Shown here in pieces: positions 49,813 to 59,135 of a stretch of 64,000 nucleotides of DNA. The translations under genes were made by a program, and so were the position numbers. Each line of letters opens with the position of its first letter. Within the stretch, counting starts at the first letter, position 1. The stretch is taken from the NCBI RefSeq assembly GCF_947036865.1, contig NZ_CAMQSF010000011.1, positions 1-64,000 on the forward strand. Reading direction: 5' to 3'. This stretch comes from an uncultured Caulobacter sp. GTDB lineage: Bacteria > Pseudomonadota > Alphaproteobacteria > Caulobacterales > Caulobacteraceae. Below the pieces are notes generated by a model, which was not told where the DNA came from, did no database searches, and saw only the letters and a program-made list of their open reading frames with translations.

Positions 49813-51297
49813 ATGTCGTTTCGCCGCTCTGCCCTGCTCGCTCTTCTGTTGGGCGGATCGATGCTCGCGACCGCCCCGGCCAAGGCCGGATCGCCGGCTG
49901 GGCAAAGCGATGTGACGGCCATGCTCAAGGACCTGATCCGCTACGACACCACCAATGCGCCCGGCGACACGCGGGCCGTCGCCGACTACTTGAAGACCGT
50001 CTTCGACGCCGCCGGGATCCCCAACGAGATCATCTTGGCGCCCAACGGCAAGGCCGCGCATTTCATCGCCCGGCTGAAGGGCGACGGCCGCCAGCGCCCG
50101 GTGCTGCTGGCCGCCCATACCGACGTGGTCCCCGTTCAGAAGGAGCGCTGGAGCGTCGATCCGTTCGGGGCGGTCGAGAAGGACGGCTTCATCTATGGAC
50201 GCGGCGCGCTGGACAACAAGGGCTCGGTCGCCGTGTTCGCCCAGGCCGTCCTGAAGCTTGCCAAGGACCCGGCGGCCCGGTCGCGCGACGTGATCTTTTT
50301 GGCCGAAGCCGACGAGGAACAGGGCCAGTTCAACACCAACTGGCTAGCTGAAAACCACTGGGACAAGATCGACGCCGAATTCACCCTGAACGAGGGCGGA
50401 CGCACGGTGGGAAGCCCGGATGGCAAGGTCCGCGAACTTCAGGTCACCTATGCCGACAAGCTTACGCTCAATCTGAAGATCAAGACCCACGGCCCGACCG
50501 GCCACTCTTCCCGCCCCATTCCCATCACCAGCTCGGCCAATGGCCAGCTGGTAACGGCGCTGAATCGGCTTCAGTCGTACGAGACGACCGTGCAGCTGTC
50601 TCCGGAGGTCCGCGCCTTTCTGCAGAAGAAGGCCAGGTTGAGCAGCCCGGCCTTGGCGGCGGCCATCGACCAGCTGCTGAAGGCCAAGGACGCTCCAGCA
50701 CGCGCCACGGCCGCACGCGTGGTCGTGGCCAATGATCCTGGCGGCTGGGGGATGGAGGGCTTGCTGCGCAACACCCTTGTCCTGACCATGCTGAACGCGG
50801 GCCAAAAGCCCAATGTCATCCCCGGCGACGCCGAGGCCGTGCTGAACGCGCGCCTGCTGCCTGGTCAGACCGTCGAGGGCTTCATCGCCGAGCTGAAGCA
50901 GGTGATCGCCAATCCCAAGGTCGAGATCGAGATCATCAGCGCCCGGCCCAAGGCCGAGATCGCCGCCTACTTCGACAAGCGCTCGAAGATCGCCCCGTCC
51001 AATCTCAACACGGCGCTCTTCAAGGCCTTGGAAGACAGCGCCCAGGCGACCTGGCCCGGTGTCTCCGTACTGCCGACCTTGCTGGTCGCCAGCACCGACG
51101 CCACGCCTTGGCGCGAACGGGGCGTGCCCGTCTACGGGATTGGAGCCCTCCCCGCCGATCCTGACAGCGCCAGCCGCATCCATGGCGATGACGAACGCGC
51201 CGGGATCGCGGACCTGCGCCAGGGGGAGGCCTTTGTTTTCGGCATTCTCAAGCGGGTGACGACCGCTCCAGCGGCGGCGACGGCCGCGAAGCCATAG
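49813..51297 (+). CDS. Exported M20 family metallopeptidase
   Basis: A 494-residue zinc aminoacylase/carboxypeptidase-type enzyme with a signal peptide (SALLALLLGGSMLATAPAKA). Metal and catalytic sites are visible: AAHTDVVP, GRGALDNKGSVAV, the general-base pair in AEADEEQGQ and a late His near HGDDER. The dimerisation lid lies around residues 200-330. ATG 49813 was preferred over an upstream start at 49663 because it opens the signal peptide. It may trim peptides for the neighbouring receptor and transporter. Confidence 0.9.
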   Translation: MSFRRSALLALLLGGSMLATAPAKAGSPAGQSDVTAMLKDLIRYDTTNAPGDTRAVADYLKTVFDAAGIPNEIILAPNGKAAHFIARLKGDGRQRPVLLAAHTDVVPVQKERWSVDPFGAVEKDGFIYGRGALDNKGSVAVFAQAVLKLAKDPAARSRDVIFLAEADEEQGQFNTNWLAENHWDKIDAEFTLNEGGRTVGSPDGKVRELQVTYADKLTLNLKIKTHGPTGHSSRPIPITSSANGQLVTALNRLQSYETTVQLSPEVRAFLQKKARLSSPALAAAIDQLLKAKDAPARATAARVVVANDPGGWGMEGLLRNTLVLTMLNAGQKPNVIPGDAEAVLNARLLPGQTVEGFIAELKQVIANPKVEIEIISARPKAEIAAYFDKRSKIAPSNLNTALFKALEDSAQATWPGVSVLPTLLVASTDATPWRERGVPVYGIGALPADPDSASRIHGDDERAGIADLRQGEAFVFGILKRVTTAPAAATAAKP

Positions 51298-51366
51298 ACG
51301 CTACAGTCGAACTTGCCGCAATCCATGCGCAAACCTTATGGTTCTCGTCTGGAGGCGTGGGGCGGC

Positions 51367-52269
51367 ATGAACTTTCGACATCTTGAGGTTTTCCGCGCGG
51401 TGATGATCAGCGGCTCGGCCTCGCGCGCCGCCGAGCTGCTGCAGATCACCCAGCCGGCGGTCAGCCGCGCCCTCTCCGATCTGGAGGCCTCGCTGGGCTT
51501 CAACCTCTATGATCGCGTCCGCGGACGGCTCGTGCCGACGCCGGAGGGGCAGCTGTTCTTTCGGGACGTCAACACCAGCTTCGTGGGTCTGGACCGTCTG
51601 CGCGCCTCGGCCGCCCAGATTCGCGACTTCGGATCCGGCTCCTTGCGGATCGCCAGCCATGCCGCGCTGGGCTCGGCCCTGGTGCCGCGCGCCATCGCCT
51701 CGTTCCGCGCCAAGCATCCCAAGATCGCCATCACCCTCCAGACCCCGTCCTCGACGGCGGTGCGCGACCTGGTGGTCCACCAGCAGTTCGACGTGGGATT
51801 GGCCGCCGACGAGGTCGATCTCTCGGGCGTCGACCATCGGGTATTCGGCAACTTCCGCGCCCTGTGCGCCATGCCGCCAGGCCATCCCCTCGCCCAGGAA
51901 CCGGTCATTCGGCCCGAACATCTTCAGGGCGTTCCGTTCATTGCTCTCGCGCCGGAGGACCGAGCGCGCGGACGCCTAGCCAAGATCCTCGAAGCCGCCG
52001 AGGTCCACCCCGAGATCGTGGTGGAGACGCCCAGCTCCTCGACCGTCTGCGCCCTGGTGTTGGAAGGCGCCGGCGTTGGCCTCATCAACCCGTGCTCGGC
52101 CCACGGCTTCTCCGAACGCGGCGTGATCTTCCGCCCATTCGAGCCCGAGGTGCTGTTCCGGTCGTACCTGCTGTTCCGGCCGGACGCCCAGCGGGCCCGC
52201 CACGTGAACGCCTTCGTGGCCGAACTGCTGAAGGCCCGGGCCGGCATCGTCAAATCGACCGGCTCCTAG
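51367..52269 (+). CDS. LysR-family regulator
   Basis: A 300-residue LTTR. The helix-turn-helix is at residues 5-62 (LEVFRAVMISGSASRAAELLQITQPAVSRALSDLEASLGFNLYDR) and the effector-binding domain at ~90-295 (GSLRIASHAALGSALVPRAIASF and SSSTVCALVLEGAGVGLINP). ATG 51367 gives the standard N-terminus. The dyad at 49505-49519 between the receptor and peptidase genes is a plausible target, which would make it the local regulator. Confidence 0.9.
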   Translation: MNFRHLEVFRAVMISGSASRAAELLQITQPAVSRALSDLEASLGFNLYDRVRGRLVPTPEGQLFFRDVNTSFVGLDRLRASAAQIRDFGSGSLRIASHAALGSALVPRAIASFRAKHPKIAITLQTPSSTAVRDLVVHQQFDVGLAADEVDLSGVDHRVFGNFRALCAMPPGHPLAQEPVIRPEHLQGVPFIALAPEDRARGRLAKILEAAEVHPEIVVETPSSSTVCALVLEGAGVGLINPCSAHGFSERGVIFRPFEPEVLFRSYLLFRPDAQRARHVNAFVAELLKARAGIVKSTGS

Positions 52270-52347
52270 ATCGCCAGCCTCAAGGCTTCATCGCCGTGGA
52301 AGCCCCCGTCGACGGCGCCCCTCTCCCGAAATATCAAGGCCTCGCCG

Positions 52348-53277
52348 ATGACCAGTTGCCTGCTCGCCAAGTCCCCAGACCGTCTCGTGGCCGTCGCCGA
52401 CGGGCGTCTGTCAGTCACTTCAAAGGGCGTACTGACCACCAGCCTCGACAGCGCCCAGAAGATCGTGGTGTTTCCGACGCGCTACGAGATACCGGTCGTC
52501 TCGGTGGGACGCTTCAGCCACTTCTCCGAGTACACGGGGCCGACCTGGCACATCGCCTATGCCGGCACCCACGCCTTGGTGAGCGAGATCCTTGACGGAT
52601 TTCGCAGCCAAGTTTGCGGAAACCTTCGCCTGTCGAGAGGCGAGAATGGCGTCCCGACCTTTGACGAACACTTCGACCGGTCAAGGTCCTATGACGACAG
52701 CTACAACTTCGACAATGACGAATTGCCCAAGCTAGAACCCTGGGAACTGATCCACGAGTTCCGGCAGGTGGCGGAGGCGAAATCCACGGAGTGGGCCCTT
52801 AACCGCGCCTTCCCCGACTGCGAGTTCCTGCTGTTCGGCAAAGAACTCCAAACCCGGCGCTACGTGGCCCACAAGGCGGTCCCTCGGCATTTGGGCTGGA
52901 GTACGGGCTCGCGGGTCGAATTCGATTTCCACTTGATCAAGGACGGGGAACTGGCGGCGATCGGGTCGCCGGAGGTGTCGAAGCGCGCCTATGCCGACGC
53001 AGAGCTGATCGGCGGGCTGAGCGGCTGGAGCAAGGCGGCCGACGCCTTCGGAGACGGGTCGATGTTCGCCGACTTTGATCTCGATGGAGACCTCAATGCC
53101 AAGCCGACATCAAAGGCTCCGGCGCCGCCCCAGCCCGATCCGGCGGACTGGGGGACCAACAAGGTGCAAGAGCGCCTGATCGAGCACGTGCTCGGAGCCG
53201 GCGACGCCGGCGTCGGTGGCAAGCTCACAATCGCCACCGGCGGCTGGTACGGCGAGATTCAGATTGAGAAGCGCTGA
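52348..53277 (+). CDS. Possible proteasome-like Ntn-hydrolase
   Basis: A 309-residue protein of no named family. After removal of Met1 the N-terminus is Thr1, with Asp17 in VAVADGRLS and Lys37 in AQKIVVF, an arrangement reminiscent of HslV/proteasome beta subunits (Thr1, Asp17, Lys33). SVGRFSHFSEYTGPTWHIAYAGTHALVSEIL resembles the following strands and helix. The C-terminal ~150 residues are an unrelated extension. Start codon and fold assignment are inference; the spacing could be coincidence. It lies between the LysR and RidA genes. Confidence 0.55.
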   Translation: MTSCLLAKSPDRLVAVADGRLSVTSKGVLTTSLDSAQKIVVFPTRYEIPVVSVGRFSHFSEYTGPTWHIAYAGTHALVSEILDGFRSQVCGNLRLSRGENGVPTFDEHFDRSRSYDDSYNFDNDELPKLEPWELIHEFRQVAEAKSTEWALNRAFPDCEFLLFGKELQTRRYVAHKAVPRHLGWSTGSRVEFDFHLIKDGELAAIGSPEVSKRAYADAELIGGLSGWSKAADAFGDGSMFADFDLDGDLNAKPTSKAPAPPQPDPADWGTNKVQERLIEHVLGAGDAGVGGKLTIATGGWYGEIQIEKR

Positions 53278-53286
53278 TCTGACTCG

Positions 53287-53748
53287 TCACGCGACCTCAA
53301 TAATGGCGTCGACCTCGACGGCGAAGCCCAAGGGTAGCTGGTAGACGCCGACGGCAGAGCGGGCGTGACGGCCGACGTCGCCGAAGACTTCGACCATCAG
53401 GTCCGAGCAGCCGTTGATGACCTTGGGGATGTCGTGGAAGCCGGGACCGGCCTGCACGAAGCCGCCCAGCTTGATCACGCGGACCAGCCGATCGAGGTCG
53501 CCCTCGCAGGCCGCCTTGAATTGGGCGATCAGGTTGATCCCGCAGAGCCGCGCGGCCGCCACGGCCTGGTCGATGTCGACGGCCTCGCCGACCACGCCCT
53601 TGATGCCGCCACCAACGTCCAGCGAGAGCTGGCCGGAGATATGGACGATATTGCCCGAGCGGACCGACGGCACGTAGTTGGCTACCGGCGGGGTTAGGGC
53701 CGGCAGCACGATGCCCAGCTGTGCGAGGCGTTGATCGATCTTGGGCAT
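53287..53748 (-). CDS. RidA/YjgF family protein
   Basis: A 153-residue Rid-family enamine/imine deaminase-like protein. It carries SGNIVHISGQLSLD, a long variant of the central region, VVRVIKLGGFVQAGPGFHDIPKVINGCSDLMVEVFGD and the end HARSAVGVYQLPLGFAVEVDAIIEVA. The Arg that binds the substrate carboxylate (HARSAVGV) is present. It follows the AapJQMP genes and a PLP-lyase gene on the same strand, which fits quenching of reactive enamines made by that enzyme. Confidence 0.9.
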   Translation of the reverse strand: MPKIDQRLAQLGIVLPALTPPVANYVPSVRSGNIVHISGQLSLDVGGGIKGVVGEAVDIDQAVAAARLCGINLIAQFKAACEGDLDRLVRVIKLGGFVQAGPGFHDIPKVINGCSDLMVEVFGDVGRHARSAVGVYQLPLGFAVEVDAIIEVA

Positions 53749-53815
53749 GGATAGGCTCCTTGCGCCGGCGCGAAGCGCGCGGCGGTCAAACTTCAGCTGG
53801 CGAAAAGGGTGAAGG

Positions 53816-54559
53816 TTAGTGCAGCACCTGGGCCAGGAACTGGCGGGTGCGCTCATGGCGCGGGGCGGCGAAGAATTCGCCCGGCGGCGCGACCTCCAGG
53901 ATTTGGCCGGCGTCCATGAACACCACCCGATCGGCGGCCTGGCGGGCAAAGCCCATCTCGTGGGTGACGCAGATCATGGTCATGCCCTCGGCGGCCAGCT
54001 CGACCATGATGTCGAGCACCTCCTTGACCATCTCGGCGTCCAAGGCCGAGGTCGGCTCGTCGAACAGCATGACCTTCGGGTCCATGCACAGCGACCGGGC
54101 GATGGCCACGCGCTGCTGCTGGCCACCCGACAGCTGGCCCGGATACTTGCCGGCCTGCTCGGGGATGCGCACGCGCTCGAGGTAGCGCATGGCCGTCTCC
54201 TGGGCGACTTTCTGCGGCACCTTCTTGGCCCAGGTCTGGGCCAGGGTGCAGTTCTCCAGGATCGTCAGGTGCGGGAAGAGGTTGAAGCTCTGGAACACCA
54301 TGCCGACCTCGCGCCGCGTAGCGTCGATGGTCTTGGGATCGCCGGTCAGCTCGACGCCCCCCACCCGGATGTGGCCGCGATGATGGGCCTCCAGGCGATT
54401 GACGCAACGGATCATGGTCGACTTGCCGGAGCCCGAGGGTCCGCAGACCACGATCTTCTCGCCGCTGGCCACGCTGAGCGTGACATCGCGCAGGGCGTGG
54501 TAGTCGCCGTACCACTTGTGGACGCCGGACAGCTCGACGGCGGCAGGGGTATCGGTCAT
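53816..54559 (-). CDS. aapP: Amino-acid ABC transporter ATPase
   Basis: A 247-residue ATPase of the polar amino-acid family. Walker A is CGPSGSGKSTM, the Q-loop is MVFQSFNLFPHLTILEN, the signature LSGGQQQRVAIARSL, Walker B VMLFDEPTSALD and the switch His in VTHEMGFA. The ATG overlaps the end of the upstream permease as ATGA. It energises the AapJQM complex importing general L-amino acids. Confidence 0.95.
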   Translation of the reverse strand: MTDTPAAVELSGVHKWYGDYHALRDVTLSVASGEKIVVCGPSGSGKSTMIRCVNRLEAHHRGHIRVGGVELTGDPKTIDATRREVGMVFQSFNLFPHLTILENCTLAQTWAKKVPQKVAQETAMRYLERVRIPEQAGKYPGQLSGGQQQRVAIARSLCMDPKVMLFDEPTSALDAEMVKEVLDIMVELAAEGMTMICVTHEMGFARQAADRVVFMDAGQILEVAPPGEFFAAPRHERTRQFLAQVLH

Positions 54560-55674
54560 CGGCGGACTCCGAAGGCGGCGCGACGCTCCAGCCAGGCCGC
54601 GTAGCGCGACACCGAAAAGCAGATCGCGAAATAGATCAGGGCGATGAAGAGGTAGGTCTCGGCATAGGGACCAGGCCAGGCCGGGTCGGCCAGGGCCGCG
54701 CGGCCGGAGCTGAGCAGGTCGAACAGACCCACGACCAGGACGAGGCTGGTGTTCTTGACGATCACAACCACGGTGTTGGTCAGCGGCGGGATCACCTTGG
54801 CGATGGCTTGGGGCAGGACGACCAGCCGCGTGGTCTGGAACCACGTCAGGCCCAAGGCGCGGGCCGCCTCGGCCTGTCCGGGCGGGATGGTCTGCAGGCC
54901 GCCGCGCAACACCTCGGCCAAATAGGCCGCGGAAAACACCGTCAGCGCCTCCAGGGCTCGCAGCAGCTTGTCGATCGTCACGCCGTCGGGGAGCATGATC
55001 GGCAGCATGATCGCGGCCACATAGAGGATGCTAAGCAGCGGCAGGCCGCGGACGATCTCGATCAGGGCCACGGCGATCATGCGCGGCACTGGCAGATCCG
55101 ACTGGCGCGCCAGTGCCAGGACTACGGCCAGCGGAAAACCCAGGCCCAACGAACTGACGGTTAGCAACAGGGTGATCGGCAAGCCGCCCCAGTCGGAGGT
55201 CGAGACCTCCTCCAGGCCGAAGACGCCTCCGCCCATCAGCACCAGCACGGCCGCCGTGCCCACGCCCCAGGCCGCGAGGGTGACACGCGTCCAGTGGCGG
55301 GGCGGCAGGCTCCAAAGCGAAAGGCCCAGGAAGATCGCCACGACCAGCATCGATCGCCACTGCTCTTCCGGCGGATAGATGCCGAACAGGATCTGCGGAT
55401 GCTTGTCACGCAGAAAGGCCCAGCAGGCCCCGACGCCGGTACAGGCCGCGCCCTCGCCGCTCCAGACGGCATTGATCACGCCCCAAGACAGCAGCTTGGG
55501 CAGGGCCAGGATCACCAGGGCGGCGATCAGCAGGGTGGCGAGACTCGTGGCCAGGTCGCCAAACAGCGCCTTGACCAGATCGAGGCGCGCCCGGGGCGGC
55601 GGCGGCTCGGCGGTCAGCGTCTCGGTGCGCAGGAAGACCTGGGCGACGCTGGGTGGGACGGCTTGCGTGCTCAT
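54556..55674 (-). CDS. aapM: Amino-acid ABC transporter permease AapM
   Basis: A 372-residue permease with about eight membrane helices. The EAA loop is present (GQAEAARALGLTWFQTTRLVVLPQAI), and the long insertion between the first helices (EGAACTGVGACWAFLRDKHPQILFGIYPPEEQWR) is a hallmark of AapM-type subunits. It overlaps both neighbours by four bases. Confidence 0.93.
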   Translation of the reverse strand: MSTQAVPPSVAQVFLRTETLTAEPPPPRARLDLVKALFGDLATSLATLLIAALVILALPKLLSWGVINAVWSGEGAACTGVGACWAFLRDKHPQILFGIYPPEEQWRSMLVVAIFLGLSLWSLPPRHWTRVTLAAWGVGTAAVLVLMGGGVFGLEEVSTSDWGGLPITLLLTVSSLGLGFPLAVVLALARQSDLPVPRMIAVALIEIVRGLPLLSILYVAAIMLPIMLPDGVTIDKLLRALEALTVFSAAYLAEVLRGGLQTIPPGQAEAARALGLTWFQTTRLVVLPQAIAKVIPPLTNTVVVIVKNTSLVLVVGLFDLLSSGRAALADPAWPGPYAETYLFIALIYFAICFSVSRYAAWLERRAAFGVRR

Positions 55675-56798
55675 CGTTGCACCAGCGCGATGCGGCGGTT
55701 GTACCAGTTCATGAACAGCGAGGCCGAGAGGCTAAGGGTCAGGAACACCGCCATCAGGACGAGGACGCCCTCCACGGCCTGGCCCGTCTGGTTGATGGTG
55801 GTGGCGATCACCGAAGAAATGTCCGGATAGCCGACGACCAGGGCCAGGGTCGTGTTCTTGACCACGTTGACGTACTGGCTGGTCATCGGCGGGATGATCA
55901 CGCGCAGGGCCTGAGGGATGACGACCAACCGCAGGGTCTGGCGCTCCGAGAGGCCCAGCGCCCTGCCCGCTTCCCACTGCCCGATCGGCACGGCGTCGAT
56001 GCCGCCCCGGATGATCTCGCCGATGAAGGCCGCCGAATAGAGGATCAGGCCCAGCAGCAGAGCGACCAGCTCGGGCGTCAGGGCAAAACCGCCGGCGTAG
56101 TTGAAGTGGCCCAGGCGGGGCGTCTCGACGGTCACGCCGGCCTTCACCGCCAGACCCAGCAGCGAGAGCGCGACCAGCCCCGCGCCGCCGAGGATCATCC
56201 CACGCTTGCCGATCTCGCGCTGGGCGTAGGCCGCGCCGCCCGCGATCACCACGACCGCGCTGAGCGTCAGGAACAGCGCCGCGCTCGAGAGCCGCAGTCC
56301 CGGCAGATAGAGGCCGCGATCCGTCAGGAAGACGCCCTCGATCGGGCTCATCGCCGCGTGGACATTTGGCAGTCCGACGGTGACCAGCGCGTACCAGAAC
56401 AAGAGCTGCACCACGAGCGGCGTGTTGCGCAGCGCCTCGACGAAGACGGTCGAGACGCCGCGCGCCAACGGGTTCTGAGAGCGGCGCGCCAGGGCGACGA
56501 CCAGGCCCAGCGCCGTCGAGACCGCGCCGATGACGATGGCCAGCATCAGGGTGTTGGCCAGGCCGGCCGCGAACGCCCAGGCGAAGCTGTCTGACGGCTG
56601 GTAGGGCAAGACGCCCTCGGAGATCGGGAAGCGGGCCGAGCGGGTGACGAAGTCGAAGCCGACGGTGATGCCGCGCTTGGCCAGGTTTGCCAGTGTGTTG
56701 CCGACCAGCCAGGCTGCGACGCCGGCCACGGCCAGGATCACCAGGCCTTGGTAGACGAGACCGCGAAGACGGCCTTGGGTTGGCGCGAGCCCCGACAT
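55671..56798 (-). CDS. aapQ: Amino-acid ABC transporter permease AapQ
   Basis: A 375-residue permease partner. The EAA loop is GQWEAGRALGLSERQTLRLVVIPQAL, preceded by AFIGEIIRGGIDAVP. The N-terminus has TLANLAKRGITVGFDFVTRSARFPISE, typical of AapQ. It lies eight bases after aapJ and overlaps aapM. Confidence 0.93.
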   Translation of the reverse strand: MSGLAPTQGRLRGLVYQGLVILAVAGVAAWLVGNTLANLAKRGITVGFDFVTRSARFPISEGVLPYQPSDSFAWAFAAGLANTLMLAIVIGAVSTALGLVVALARRSQNPLARGVSTVFVEALRNTPLVVQLLFWYALVTVGLPNVHAAMSPIEGVFLTDRGLYLPGLRLSSAALFLTLSAVVVIAGGAAYAQREIGKRGMILGGAGLVALSLLGLAVKAGVTVETPRLGHFNYAGGFALTPELVALLLGLILYSAAFIGEIIRGGIDAVPIGQWEAGRALGLSERQTLRLVVIPQALRVIIPPMTSQYVNVVKNTTLALVVGYPDISSVIATTINQTGQAVEGVLVLMAVFLTLSLSASLFMNWYNRRIALVQR

Positions 56799-56806
56799 GG
56801 GCGCGC

Positions 56807-57850
56807 TCAGTTGAAGGCCAGGGGGACCATCAGCCCCCCGTCGCGCTGCAGGCGGTTGAGGCCACGGTCGATCTTCAGCTTGCTGTCCTTGCCGACGTTG
56901 CGGTCATAAACCTCGGCATAGTTGCCGACCTGATGGACCACGTCGTAGGCGAAAGCCTCATTCAGCCCCAGCGCCTTGCCGTTGCCCTTCTCGACGCCGA
57001 GGAAGCGACGGACGGTCGGGCTGTCGGATTTCAGCATGGCTTCGGCATTGGCCGAGGTGATCCCCAGCTGCTCGCCCATCAGCATGGCCTGGAACGACCA
57101 TTTGACGATGTCGAACCACTGGTCGTCGCCGTGGCGGACAGCCGGCGTCAGCGGCGCGACCTCGTCATTGGCCGGGATGATCACGTAGTCGTCGGGATTG
57201 GCCGCCTGGGTGGCGCGCACCGAGGCCAGGGCCGAGGCGTCGGTGATCAGGGCGTCGCAGCGGCCGCTGAAGAAGGCTTGGCGCGTGGCCTGGACGCTGT
57301 CGAACACCACGGCGTGCAGGCCAAGGCCATACTGCCGCGAGACGTCGGTGAAGGTCACCTCGGTCGTCGAACCGGTCTGGACGCACACAGACGCACCGGC
57401 GAGGTCTTTCACGTTCCCGACCTTTGCCGACTTGGGCACCAGTAGTCCGACATAGTCGTAGTAATTGGGAAAAGCGAAGTTCACGCCGTTGCCGTCGCGC
57501 GACAGCGTCCAGGTCGTGGTCCGGGGCAGGACGTCGATCTCACCGCTCTGCAAGGCGGTCAGGCGCTGCTGGCCGGTCAGGGGCACGAAGCGGACCTTGT
57601 CCTTGTCGCCCAGGGCGGCGGCCGCGACCGCGCGGCAGGTATCGACATCGAGGCCTCGCCAATAGCCCTTCTTGTCGGGCATGCCGAAGCCGACGGTCAG
57701 CGGGCTGGCGCCGCAGATCACGTAGCCGCGCTTGCGGACGGCCGCGAGGGTCGCCCCGCCACCGCCGGACTTGTCCTTGGGCTTCTCTGCGCAGGCCGCG
57801 AGTCCACAAAGGACCCCCGCCGCCAGAACCATCGAGACCAGTGCGCGCAT
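56807..57850 (-). CDS. aapJ: Amino-acid-binding lipoprotein AapJ
   Basis: A 347-residue substrate-binding protein with a lipobox (LAAC, Cys20), so it is probably a lipoprotein, unlike the soluble rhizobial AapJ. GYVICGASPLTVGFGMPDKKGYWRGLDVDTCRAVAAA is the ligand-binding start, followed by TRTTTWTLSRDG and SVCVQTGSTTEVT. It heads aapJQMP and follows the PLP enzyme gene by 21 bases. Confidence 0.92.
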   Translation of the reverse strand: MRALVSMVLAAGVLCGLAACAEKPKDKSGGGGATLAAVRKRGYVICGASPLTVGFGMPDKKGYWRGLDVDTCRAVAAAALGDKDKVRFVPLTGQQRLTALQSGEIDVLPRTTTWTLSRDGNGVNFAFPNYYDYVGLLVPKSAKVGNVKDLAGASVCVQTGSTTEVTFTDVSRQYGLGLHAVVFDSVQATRQAFFSGRCDALITDASALASVRATQAANPDDYVIIPANDEVAPLTPAVRHGDDQWFDIVKWSFQAMLMGEQLGITSANAEAMLKSDSPTVRRFLGVEKGNGKALGLNEAFAYDVVHQVGNYAEVYDRNVGKDSKLKIDRGLNRLQRDGGLMVPLAFN

Positions 57851-57871
57851 GTCCTCGCCCCTCCGCTCGCC

Positions 57872-59032
57872 TTAGGCCAAGGCCGCGAACAGGCCTTCCA
57901 GGTCGGCCCACAGATCCTCAGGATCTTCCAGACCGATGCTGATGCGCAGGATGGTCCCCTCTTCCGTCCACGGCACGGCCACCCGGTCTGGACGGATGTC
58001 CATCGGTACGATCAGGCTGCGAACGCCGCCCCAGGAGGCGCCGATGGTGAAGGTCTTGAGCGCGGTCAGAGCCGGGCCGAGCTTGTCGTCGACACCCGGC
58101 TTCAGCACCACGGCAAAGAGGCCGCTGGCCCCGGCAAAGTCGCGTTCCCAGAACTCTCGGCCGGGGCACTCGGGCAAGGCCGGATGCAGCACGCGCTCCA
58201 CGCCGGGCAGGCCGACGATCTTATGGGCCAGGTCCGTGCCGACCTTGCCGACATGGGCCAGGCGCACACCCATGGTCTGCAGGCCACGGATGGCCAGCTG
58301 CACCTCGTCGGGCGAGACGCCGATGCCGATCATCCGGGTCGTGGCCTTCAGCGCCTTGAATAGCTCGACGTCGCGGACGCTGATCGAGCCCAGCAGCAGG
58401 TCCGAGTGACCGCCGACATACTTGGTCAGGGCTTCCATCGAGAAATCCGCGCCATGGACCAGCGGCTTGAACAGCAAGGGCGTGGCCCAGGTGTTGTCGC
58501 AACCGACCAGCGCGCCCTTGGCGTGGGCCGCGGCGATGATCGCCGGCACGTCCTGAAATTCCATAGTCGTCGAGCCGGGGGACTCGATCCAGACGAGCTT
58601 GGTCCGATCGTCGATCAGGTCGGCGATCCCCGCCCCGATCATCGGGTCATAGACCTCATGGTCGATGCCGCGCGGCTTCAGATAGTTCACGCAGAAGCCG
58701 CGCACTGGCGGATAGGCGGTGTCGGGGATCAGCACCTTGTCGCCCGGCAACAGCACGGTGAGGAAGACGATGGTCGCCCCGGCCTGGCCCGAGGGCACGA
58801 TCACCGTGCGCTCGCCGCCTTCCAGCGCGGTCAGATAGGCTTCGAGGGTCTTGGTCGTCGGCGTACCGTGCAGTCCGTAGGTATAGCCGTCGGGGCCCCG
58901 GTACTTTCGGTTCGAATAGGCGTCGGCGTCTTCGAAGACGATGGTCGAGGCGCGGTAGGTCGGCACCTGCAGGCTGGCGTAGCCTTCGTGCGAAACTTCC
59001 GGGTAGTGCACGACGCGCGACAGGTCTTTCAT
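57872..59032 (-). CDS. Cys/Met metabolism PLP enzyme (C-S lyase type)
   Basis: A 386-residue PLP enzyme of the cystathionine beta/gamma family. The Lys that holds PLP is in SMEALTKYVGGHSDLLLG, the phosphate loop is VPSGQAGATIVFL, and the YxxRYGN-like region reads YTYGLHGTPTTKTLE. It is closest to MetC-type beta-lyases, which release thiol, ammonia and pyruvate through an enamine. ATG 59032 was chosen over a longer frame because it begins the conserved N-terminal region. It leads the aap-ridA cluster. Confidence 0.9.
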   Translation of the reverse strand: MKDLSRVVHYPEVSHEGYASLQVPTYRASTIVFEDADAYSNRKYRGPDGYTYGLHGTPTTKTLEAYLTALEGGERTVIVPSGQAGATIVFLTVLLPGDKVLIPDTAYPPVRGFCVNYLKPRGIDHEVYDPMIGAGIADLIDDRTKLVWIESPGSTTMEFQDVPAIIAAAHAKGALVGCDNTWATPLLFKPLVHGADFSMEALTKYVGGHSDLLLGSISVRDVELFKALKATTRMIGIGVSPDEVQLAIRGLQTMGVRLAHVGKVGTDLAHKIVGLPGVERVLHPALPECPGREFWERDFAGASGLFAVVLKPGVDDKLGPALTALKTFTIGASWGGVRSLIVPMDIRPDRVAVPWTEEGTILRISIGLEDPEDLWADLEGLFAALA

Positions 59033-59135
59033 GGTGTCCCTCGACTGATGTCGAAGCGGACATTCGGGCCAGCCGGGTAGAAACACAATTGACCGTCAGG
59101 CACCGGTCCATGCCCTACGGTTATAGCTCAGGGAC

